Positions 41,453 through 48,473 of a stretch of 64,000 nucleotides of DNA are shown in pieces. The position numbers and the translations under genes were made by a program. The notes beneath the pieces are model-generated. The model was not told the origin of the DNA, ran no database searches, and saw only the letters and a list, made by a program, of their open reading frames with translations. Source of the DNA: Cardiocondyla obscurior (taxonomy: Eukaryota; Arthropoda; Insecta; Hymenoptera; Formicidae); NCBI RefSeq assembly GCF_019399895.1, contig NW_027228802.1, forward strand, positions 77,955 to 141,954, given 5' to 3'. Every line of letters starts with the position of its first letter. Position 1 is the stretch's first letter.

Positions 41453-42285
41453 GACTTAGACAAATGTTGGGGCTTTAATTCACAACATTTGCAATAAAGA
41501 GTTCTCTTTTTTTCGTAGTTTCATACTTAGTTCTAGGAACTTACATTTTTCTTTTTAGGCTATCATTTTATATATATATATTTTAGAAAATTTTTCAATT
41601 TGTTCATTTCTCTGTACATATATATATATTCACTTATATAAATTTTTTTTAAACGAAATTCTAATAGTATTTCCTATGTCGACTATAAGTGATTGCAGGC
41701 CAAGGTTTATTTTTATTTTTCCTTCGTTTCTGGAACGAATAGATTTTGACGCTACACGGGAGACTTCTTTTAGAGATTAAATCTCCATTAGTCAGGTTTG
41801 ATTTTAATAGCTTAGGATTGTTCTTGACCTTGTCAAATTTGAAACAGAACAATGTGGCGTTTTTTTTCGCTCACCATTATGTGTGTGTTCCTTTCAACAC
41901 TACACTCAAATTTGGGGTCTATTGAACATTTTGATGAATGGTCTCCTGACCGCTCATTTTTGGTTTGGCTACACGCTTTTCCGACTGACGCGTGGCCTTC
42001 TCCCCTCCACTCCTCCTTGAGTGGAACTACTGTGTCCTCCTTTTCCTTTTTCTGCAATCTCTTATTTTTGTCTTACGTTACTAAAGTTTTTTTTTATTAT
42101 TATTTTTTTTTTTTTTTTTTTTTTTTTATATATATATATATGCAATTTTTGACTTAAGTGATTAGCTTCATGGGGAAGAAAAAAAATGATAGCCTAATAT
42201 TTTGCTTATCAACTAATACATCCTTAGGAGTATCAATATTACTAGTACGCAATTTAAAATTATAAAAATGTTTTATTAGGGTTTA
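41453..42285 (-). other. Non-coding 3' region of the element with long A-tract
   Basis: This stretch of 830 bp between the Tudor stop and the polypurine tract holds no convincing gene. On the minus strand it contains an AT dinucleotide run (42128-42141) followed by 25 A residues (42127-42103) and a further A-rich tail to about 42087, beginning about 145 nt after the Tudor stop codon. The remainder is AT-rich with short TA repeats near 41570 and 41620. The A-tract could be a relic of a poly(A) tail or a simple slippage tract. Confidence 0.6.
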
Positions 42286-42984
42286 CTACAGAGATCCTGG
42301 GGACCTTATCTTCCTAAATTCTGGCCGTTCTACTACATTATTCGGCCCTATTATGTAATTTATAATTACATTGGAGCTTCTTAGTGCCGCTCCTGCTTGT
42401 TCCAACGCATGGGCGAGGTCATGCCTCCGGAAGTCGTCCGGCCGGTGGGTTGAGAAGTCCACCTCGGCGAACTCTCCCCCCGAGGCCCGCCGGATCCTTA
42501 TTTCTCCCCACTCTTTCTCTATTAGGGCCTTAGTAAGGATGATGTCCCTCTCCGTCCAGCCGGTGGGGGACACTGGCCGGATCCCATGCGCCCCGCATGG
42601 AATGGCCTGCCATGGCTGCTCCCTAAATCGGTTCTCGAGGTGGCAACAGTCGAACTTGCGGCGATGTATCTTCCGCCCCCAGTCCTTTAGATGGATGGTG
42701 ACGTCAGTGTGAGACGTCACCTCCGTGATGATCCCTCGCTGCCACCGTCTCCCCTCCTTTACAGCAACCAGAGTCCCGACATGAACACGATCGGGCGCCA
42801 TTGTGAGCTTCGTCCCGATCCTCTTCATTCTCATAGTTAGGTAGTCTAGGAGCTCGTTCAACTCGTCCTGCCCGTTTTTTAGTTTCACCCAGAACAACGT
42901 GGGCGATTCCACCTCCAACACCATGGCCTCCAGGAACGATCGAGTTAAATGGTAGGTGTTAATTGTTGGGATTGTAGCCTCCAT
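42286..42984 (-). CDS. Extended Tudor-domain accessory protein
   Basis: 232 residues with a clear ATG (gcaaaATGg at 42984) after env. The pattern is that of an extended Tudor domain. Residues about 20-62 (VESPTLFWVKL, then a helix) are the first staphylococcal-nuclease-like part. The Tudor barrel is at about 65-120 with VGTLVAV, W81 and the hallmark D101-W102-G103. The F-(R)EQPWQAIPC turn is at 120-130, and the second nuclease-like part at about 140-200 has EFAEVDF and LAHALEQAGAA. In animals such domains bind Piwi-family proteins and organise the piRNA pathway. Of the four aromatic cage positions in the SND1-type Tudor, only W102 seems kept (the others align to K76, Q82 and L99), so methyl-arginine binding is doubtful. 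The gene is much richer in GC than pol and env, which suggests separate origin. An acceptor at 43014 could supply spliced mRNA. Function is inferred. Confidence 0.82.
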   Translation of the reverse strand: MEATIPTINTYHLTRSFLEAMVLEVESPTLFWVKLKNGQDELNELLDYLTMRMKRIGTKLTMAPDRVHVGTLVAVKEGRRWQRGIITEVTSHTDVTIHLKDWGRKIHRRKFDCCHLENRFREQPWQAIPCGAHGIRPVSPTGWTERDIILTKALIEKEWGEIRIRRASGGEFAEVDFSTHRPDDFRRHDLAHALEQAGAALRSSNVIINYIIGPNNVVERPEFRKIRSPGSL

Positions 42985-43013
42985 TTTGCAATTAAATCTT
43001 CTTTCTTCTTATT

Positions 43014-43026
43014 CTAAAAACAAGTA
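43014..43026 (-). promoter_or_regulatory. Predicted splice acceptor of the Tudor-gene mRNA
   Basis: CTACTTGTTTTTAG is followed 29 nt later by the Tudor ATG (42984), with no other ATG between. It lies in the 163-bp gap between env (ends 43148) and the Tudor gene; the rest of that gap shows no coding signal. Confidence 0.55.
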
Positions 43027-43147
43027 GGCTTTAGTAAAAGGGTAAAATAATAAGAGAAATACTTGACGTCAAATTGTTGCATAAGAATAAAAAAACGTTG
43101 CATGTACGGAAATACATGAGGAAAAAAAAAATATAATGGCTGAAATT

Positions 43148-43963
43148 TTAATGTTTTAACTCCAGAGAATAAGTTGCATTTTCTCGGGCAGGTAAGAGTG
43201 GATAGTGTCGTTCCGTGTCTGCTTCATGATTTGTTCCAGATTCTTCAACTGGATATAAATCATTATGTATTTGTTTCAAATTCTCTTGTTCCGGCATTAC
43301 GGGTGCACTAGGTTTCTCATATCTTGGTCTCTTTTCTCCCAGATGTAGTAAGAGTTGAGTTAACGAATCCCAGATGGCTCCGATTAAATATAATGACCAT
43401 CCGTATACTGTATGTAATGCATAGCCATGAACAAGAGTATCGAGTATTAATTTAATTCCGCGAACACATAGGAATATTCCCAGCATTCCGGCACTGACAT
43501 TTCCAAAAATCAAAAATTTACTCCACATTTTATTCCATGCGGAGGTGGCTACTTTTTCTATTGATGCCTCGTCCATGAGGTTAGAAATTAATCCTCCATG
43601 GATCGACGTAGCTTCTCCCATTACTCCCCTTGCTACTGTGTTAAGTAACGCGGGTCGTTCGGCAGGGAACATTATATGATCTCTCAGATGTTCGAGATCT
43701 TTTTCACTGTAAATTCCGCTGGCTGCTAAGGATCCTGGATTTGTATAATGCCATGTAGGTTTAGTCATTGGCTTGATTGTTATTGGAGGTAATGTTCGTT
43801 CTGGCGTAGGTATCATTCGATACCATCCGTCATTCAAGAAATACATCGGAGGGATTACTCGGTTACATGAAATTTGAGTTCCAGTTTTCGTCAATATGTG
43901 CGTTCGTGGTGACAAGAAATATGTATCGTTACTTCTTAATACCGGTAGCTCGGAATAACACTC
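43148..43963 (-). CDS. env: Envelope glycoprotein, C-terminal part with membrane anchor
   Basis: This frame is open from 43963 to 43148 and has no ATG at its start (first possible start TTG at 43915), so it is the displaced second half of env rather than a gene. It opens with a CY..ELPV motif, a potential N-glycosylation site and a Cys in a C-X3-IPP context. The segment with DLEHLRDHIMFPAERP is distinctive of chuvirus-like glycoproteins as I recall them. A probable transmembrane helix lies at about residues 132-152 counted from 43915. A second hydrophobic stretch (about 172-193) and a polar tail of about 60 residues follow, with PSAP and YPLL motifs. Frame change from the first part must lie between 43932 and 43963, the only stretch where both frames are open. 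Confidence 0.72.
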   Translation of the reverse strand, partial: ECYSELPVLRSNDTYFLSPRTHILTKTGTQISCNRVIPPMYFLNDGWYRMIPTPERTLPPITIKPMTKPTWHYTNPGSLAASGIYSEKDLEHLRDHIMFPAERPALLNTVARGVMGEATSIHGGLISNLMDEASIEKVATSAWNKMWSKFLIFGNVSAGMLGIFLCVRGIKLILDTLVHGYALHTVYGWSLYLIGAIWDSLTQLLLHLGEKRPRYEKPSAPVMPEQENLKQIHNDLYPVEESGTNHEADTERHYPLLPARENATYSLELKH

Positions 43964-45176
43964 TTACATGCTGAATTTTAACATCTACTGGCGTGCATTT
44001 AATTATATGTACAACTTTGCCTGATATTACGGCCATATAGCCAGGTCCTTTCATTATTTGATATGCAAATTCATCGGGTGAATTAACGGCAATACTTAAT
44101 GCATTTTTTAATACTTGCTGTTCTAAATTACAGCGTTGTTTTAACACATCTCGATACAGAGAATTCATCTGAGATCGGATATGTTTTTCCACGTATACAA
44201 ATTTTGAATTCACATAAGTAAATATATCTAAATTCTCAACGGGTAATGGTCGTTTGCGTGCGAATGATTCTCCTTTTGTGGTTTCTAAAATAAGCAGTTT
44301 AGGATGTTCTGTTTTTATTAATGTATATCCGCATAAAGGTTCTTCTCCTGTTTTAGTTAAAGCAAAAGTTACGTCGTTAGTTGATAATGAATATACAATT
44401 TGTGGTTTTTCATAGAGTGTATCGAGCATTCGGTTAGCGTATCCTTCGTATAGAATGTCATAATTATTGAATTTACAATAATCAGTCGGTAATGTTTGCC
44501 AAAATGTGTAACCTCCGTCGATATCTATGCAGTTATTATCTGCATAAGTACAGGCGGTTCCTGATCGTAATCGAATCTGATTTGTTTCTAAATTAACAGT
44601 TGCTTGGTGCGTGGTTAAAGTAATGGTAATTATGGCTTGCACTACGACATTGTGCCAGCTGCCATACGGATCAGAGTAATAACTGCCTGAGCATTGTCCG
44701 TCCATACTTGTTGTTCCTGCGAGTGTAACTGGTCGCATTATTGTTTGATTCACCTTTAATCCATAAACATGTGTATAAGTCGAGAAAGAAAATGATCCGG
44801 TTGCATGCATCTTTTTGCATTGATCTGCTGTGGTTTCGAAAACGTATTCAGCTTGTCCGTTAGTCACAATTGAAGTATGTGAATGCATTCCACAGTAATA
44901 TACATGTCGGTTAATTGATACTTTGCATTGTATCACCTGTAATCCTTCGAATTTTGATATTTGAAGCAGCTGTATATAAGTTCGGTCTACTTGAGGTTGA
45001 GTTAATGGTATATTGCAATTTTCAACGTCTAATAATGATAGAGTCGTAATATTCAAATTCGCAGATCCACAATTGTAGCCAATTATTCCGTTTATTTCAG
45101 AAACGTGCATGAAGACAATCGCGCCGATAATCCATTTAAATCTCGAATCCATCTGAAAATACAATTTTATTTTCAT
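43929..45176 (-). CDS. env: Envelope glycoprotein, N-terminal part (broken by frameshift), chuvirus-like
   Basis: 415 residues from the ATG at 45176. A second Met at 45152 lies exactly at a TTTTCAG acceptor and is followed by a hydrophobic signal-like stretch (WIIGAIVFMHV), so spliced RNA probably starts there. The ectodomain is Cys-rich, with NCGSANLNITT and SLLDVENC near the start, a possible basic cleavage site (FARKRP) near residue 310 and a conserved-looking LYRDVLKQRC segment downstream. This architecture resembles class III-type glycoproteins of chuviruses (Jingchuvirales), not the baculovirus-F-like Env of classical errantiviruses. The frame ends at a TAA (43929) inside the conserved region. 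The remaining C-terminal part, with membrane segment, continues in another frame, so this copy is not expected to give a membrane-anchored protein. Family assignment is from recalled patterns, not a search. Confidence 0.75.
   Translation of the reverse strand: MKIKLYFQMDSRFKWIIGAIVFMHVSEINGIIGYNCGSANLNITTLSLLDVENCNIPLTQPQVDRTYIQLLQISKFEGLQVIQCKVSINRHVYYCGMHSHTSIVTNGQAEYVFETTADQCKKMHATGSFSFSTYTHVYGLKVNQTIMRPVTLAGTTSMDGQCSGSYYSDPYGSWHNVVVQAIITITLTTHQATVNLETNQIRLRSGTACTYADNNCIDIDGGYTFWQTLPTDYCKFNNYDILYEGYANRMLDTLYEKPQIVYSLSTNDVTFALTKTGEEPLCGYTLIKTEHPKLLILETTKGESFARKRPLPVENLDIFTYVNSKFVYVEKHIRSQMNSLYRDVLKQRCNLEQQVLKNALSIAVNSPDEFAYQIMKGPGYMAVISGKVVHIIKCTPVDVKIQHVRVLFRATGIKK
45153..45162 (-). promoter_or_regulatory. 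Predicted splice acceptor of env mRNA
   Basis: TGTATTTTCAG ends immediately before an ATG (45152) that heads the signal-peptide-like segment of Env. Env of Gypsy-type retroviruses is known to be made from spliced RNA, and position and pyrimidine content fit. Confidence 0.6.
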
Positions 45177-48100
45177 TTATTCGGTTTTATGTATGATACT
45201 CGTAGCCTATTCGGGTGCACAACTTTTGTATTTTTCTTAATTCTTATCCTCACGTTATTTTTATTCAAAATTTCTAAAACTTCATGAGGCCCAGTGTATT
45301 GATTACCGAATTTACCGGGCTTCGGTCCTTTCAATAAAAATACGTAGTCTCCGGGCTTAAAAGTTTTCGGATTTATTTTCCTGTCGTAAAGTTTCTTAGA
45401 TTTTTCTTTTGCTTCTGTTACATTCTTGAAGGCGTTTGTTTGTAAATTATGGAGCTGTGTGACGAGGCCTATTAAATAATCGTCGTAGCTAGCTAACTTT
45501 TCCTCCGGACCGAGAGGTTCGTCCGTCGGTACTCTAGCTATTTTTCCGAATACTAATTCATACGGTGTATGTTTCGTGGCTTCATGTACACAGGTGTTGT
45601 AATTAAACATAGCAAGTCCGACCCACTTATCCCATTCCTTTTGCTCATTTGCGTATTGTTTTAAATATTTGCCAAGAGCATGATGAGATCTTTCCAAAGA
45701 TCCGTTGGATTGTGGGTGAAATGCTGTTGTTCGAAATTTTCGTATCCTAAATATTTTCGCTACCTTTTTAATTAAATCGCTTATAAAATTTCTACCTTGG
45801 TCGGTCAATATTGCTTTCGGAGCTCCCAATACACAAACAAATCTGTCTACGAATACTTCGGCTATTGTTTCAGATGTCTGGTTTTGTAGAGGTATGCCCA
45901 TGCAGAATTTCGTTAATTGATCTTGCATGGTCAAGATATATTCATTTCCTCTGTCAGTTTTTGGTAGTGGCCCCACAATATCCATAGCAATTTTATCAAA
46001 AGAAGTTCCCGGTGTGTCAGTTATTAGCATGGGCTGTTTAGTTTTTACCCTGACTAATTTTTTTAACTGACACTGTAAACACTGTTGAATATACAGTTGA
46101 ACTTCCTGTTTTAAATTCTCCCAATAATACTTGTGTTTAATTCTATTGTATGTTTTATTTACTCCGCGGTGTCCCCCCGTTGGTGAACAATGCATTTCTC
46201 CGATTATCGACGACCGGAGATCTCTGGGAGGATATTTTATTGATCCGTTGCAAATTATTAATTTTGTAGGTGAATTTAAGAAAATTATGTGTAATAGATT
46301 TTTGATTTCGCTCCATGGTACGTTGTTTACTAAATCAGTTTTCGCGATACTAATTGTTTGTAAATTTAATTCTTCGGAGATAGCTCGCAGATTTTTAATA
46401 GCTGTGGATACGTGTTGCAGAGTTAAAGTTGGTCCTTCCCGGACTCCCTCGCTGATCGGTAAAATTATGTGATAGTATTTTTTATACTTAATTGGTTGTG
46501 CTTCGCCTAAGCTTAACGTTCTTATTTTCGGTAATTCGTTTCTTTCAAATAGTTTCTGAGAACCTGAATCTAAAGGGTTTCCTTCGGTGTCTGTAAAATA
46601 TGTGATATTATCTTTTCGCAGAAATAACAAATCACGTGTTTCGATTATATTGTTAGGTATATCTTGTATGTCGGTGATAACAGGTAAATTTTTACTTTCG
46701 TCCGTTTCACTTTCGCTTTCACTTCCGTCGTCACTTTTTCCTTCGTCGGGGTCCTCCTTTTGAATTTCAAGTTCTTCTATTTGTTCGTTTTCCTTTTCAA
46801 TTATGTTTTCTTTTAATTTTTCCATTCTTTCCTTCTTTGCCGTTTGGCTTCGTGTCTGGATCCTACGTTCCGTTGGTGGATCATGAATTAATGTCTGTTC
46901 CACGATTTCCTGTGACGGCTCTCTTAATTCTTGATCTGTAAAAGGTACTGAATCATTTTTGATTGGTACGTTATCTATTTCCTCTTCATCAGACAGATAT
47001 AATTTATAGTTGTCGTCTTCTTCGCTATCGTTATCTGATTCCTCCAGCATCTGTGCAATTAATTCGGCGTCCTTAGGATTATTCGGATTTAATTTCTTTG
47101 CAGGATTAATTATATTACACGGTATTTCTTCTACTGGATTCCTAGACAATGCATCCGCGTTTACATTGGTTTTCCCAGCTTTATATACTACGTCGTAGTC
47201 ATACTCTGCTAATTTTAATCGCCACCGAAGTATGCGCATATTAGCATCTTGAGCATGTTTAAACCAGAGCAACGGTTTGTGATCCGTAACTAAGGTAAAT
47301 TTCCGGCCGTATAGGTATGGCCGAAAATGCTTAACGCAGTATACAATAGCTAGCGCCTCTTTTTCGTATGTATCGTACTTTACTTCATTGTCTGTCAGTG
47401 TACGAGATGCATATGCCACCGGTTGATCTTTGTTAATTTTTCCTTGAGATAAAATTCCTCCTACTGCAAGTCCTGAGGCGTCCGTAGTTAATATAAATGG
47501 TTGTGAGAAATCCGGATATTGTAATACTGGTTCCTCGCATAATTTTTGTTTTAATAATTCGAATGCTTCCTCTTGATTTGAAGTCCATTCGAATGCTGTG
47601 TCATTTTTTAATAATACAGTCAGGGGTTTAGCTAATTTCGAGAAGCTTGGTATGAACCGTCGGTAGTATCCCGCCAAGCCTAAAAATTGTTTAATATTTT
47701 TAGGCGTTTTAGGTCGTGGAAATAATTTAACAGCTTCCAGCTTTTTCGGATCTGGAGTTACGCCGTCTTTGCTAATTACATGACCAAGATAAGTTACTTT
47801 TGGTTTTAAAAATTCACACTTATCTGGTTGTAATTTTAGGTTCGCTTCTCGCAATCGCTGTATTAATAAATTATATTTCCTCTCATGTTCCTCTAATGTT
47901 TTTGCATATATGACTATATCATCCATATATACAAATAATTCACGGCCCTGCAATCCTGTTAATACGAGATCCATTAATCTCTGGAAAGTTGCAGGCGCGT
48001 TTTTTAATCCGAAGGGCATTCTTTCGAATTCATAATGCCCGAACGGAGTTGTGAAAGCCGTTTTATGGCTATCCTTCGGATCCATTTTTATTTGATGAAA

Positions 48101-48454
48101 TCCGGACGCTAGATCGCAGACGGAGAAGTATCGTGCTCCGCCTAATTGATCCAGTATATCGACGATATTCGGCAGTGGGTAGGCGTCTCCGATTGTTTTT
48201 TCGTTGAGGCTCCTAAAGTCCAGTACCATTCTCCATCGCTTATTTCCTTGTGAGTCGTCCTTCTTTGGCACGATCCATATTGGCGTGTTGTATGGCGACT
48301 GTGAAGGTTTAATAATTTTTCCTTTCAACAGCTCGTCTACCTGCTTATTTATTTCTTCCTTATGCTTCTGCGGAAATCGATACTGCCTGGTGTTAATCGG
48401 TTGATCATCTGTTGTGGGTATTTGATGCTGCAGTACCTGAGTGAAGGTCAGCAT
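45173..48454 (-). CDS. pol: Pol: reverse transcriptase, RNase H, macro-like linker, integrase
   Basis: 1093 residues from the first Met; the frame is open from 48523. Reverse transcriptase spans about 20-280 with catalytic D114 and the YMDD box at 176-179. RNase H spans about 290-435 with D325, E366, D391 and D434. An acidic, disordered stretch (450-600) precedes a folded-looking segment (603-737) reminiscent of a degenerate macro domain. Integrase follows: zinc-binding H755, H762, C792 and C795, catalytic D825, D885 and E921 (D-X35-E), and a GPY/F-like module near 1053. All catalytic residues are present. RT sequence and domain order place it in Ty3/Gypsy, near the 17.6/412 type of insect elements. 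The TGA stop overlaps an upstream env ATG as ATGA (45173-45176). It converts element RNA to DNA and integrates it. Confidence 0.94.
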   Translation of the reverse strand: MLTFTQVLQHQIPTTDDQPINTRQYRFPQKHKEEINKQVDELLKGKIIKPSQSPYNTPIWIVPKKDDSQGNKRWRMVLDFRSLNEKTIGDAYPLPNIVDILDQLGGARYFSVCDLASGFHQIKMDPKDSHKTAFTTPFGHYEFERMPFGLKNAPATFQRLMDLVLTGLQGRELFVYMDDIVIYAKTLEEHERKYNLLIQRLREANLKLQPDKCEFLKPKVTYLGHVISKDGVTPDPKKLEAVKLFPRPKTPKNIKQFLGLAGYYRRFIPSFSKLAKPLTVLLKNDTAFEWTSNQEEAFELLKQKLCEEPVLQYPDFSQPFILTTDASGLAVGGILSQGKINKDQPVAYASRTLTDNEVKYDTYEKEALAIVYCVKHFRPYLYGRKFTLVTDHKPLLWFKHAQDANMRILRWRLKLAEYDYDVVYKAGKTNVNADALSRNPVEEIPCNIINPAKKLNPNNPKDAELIAQMLEESDNDSEEDDNYKLYLSDEEEIDNVPIKNDSVPFTDQELREPSQEIVEQTLIHDPPTERRIQTRSQTAKKERMEKLKENIIEKENEQIEELEIQKEDPDEGKSDDGSESESETDESKNLPVITDIQDIPNNIIETRDLLFLRKDNITYFTDTEGNPLDSGSQKLFERNELPKIRTLSLGEAQPIKYKKYYHIILPISEGVREGPTLTLQHVSTAIKNLRAISEELNLQTISIAKTDLVNNVPWSEIKNLLHIIFLNSPTKLIICNGSIKYPPRDLRSSIIGEMHCSPTGGHRGVNKTYNRIKHKYYWENLKQEVQLYIQQCLQCQLKKLVRVKTKQPMLITDTPGTSFDKIAMDIVGPLPKTDRGNEYILTMQDQLTKFCMGIPLQNQTSETIAEVFVDRFVCVLGAPKAILTDQGRNFISDLIKKVAKIFRIRKFRTTAFHPQSNGSLERSHHALGKYLKQYANEQKEWDKWVGLAMFNYNTCVHEATKHTPYELVFGKIARVPTDEPLGPEEKLASYDDYLIGLVTQLHNLQTNAFKNVTEAKEKSKKLYDRKINPKTFKPGDYVFLLKGPKPGKFGNQYTGPHEVLEILNKNNVRIRIKKNTKVVHPNRLRVSYIKPNK

Positions 48455-48473
48455 TTCTCCGGGTATGTGGAAT

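Noticed and set aside
41833..42057. Minus-strand 74-codon frame after the Tudor gene
   Set aside because: No ATG start, low-complexity charged product and no family resemblance.
41852..42157. Plus-strand 101-codon frame opposite the element's 3' region
   Set aside because: Runs through the poly-T and TA tracts, is antisense to the element and has no recognisable domain.
43929..45176. Env as a baculovirus-F-type (classical errantivirus) protein
   Set aside because: The motifs and Cys pattern fit a chuvirus-like glycoprotein better, and the expected fusion-peptide layout after a furin site is not evident.
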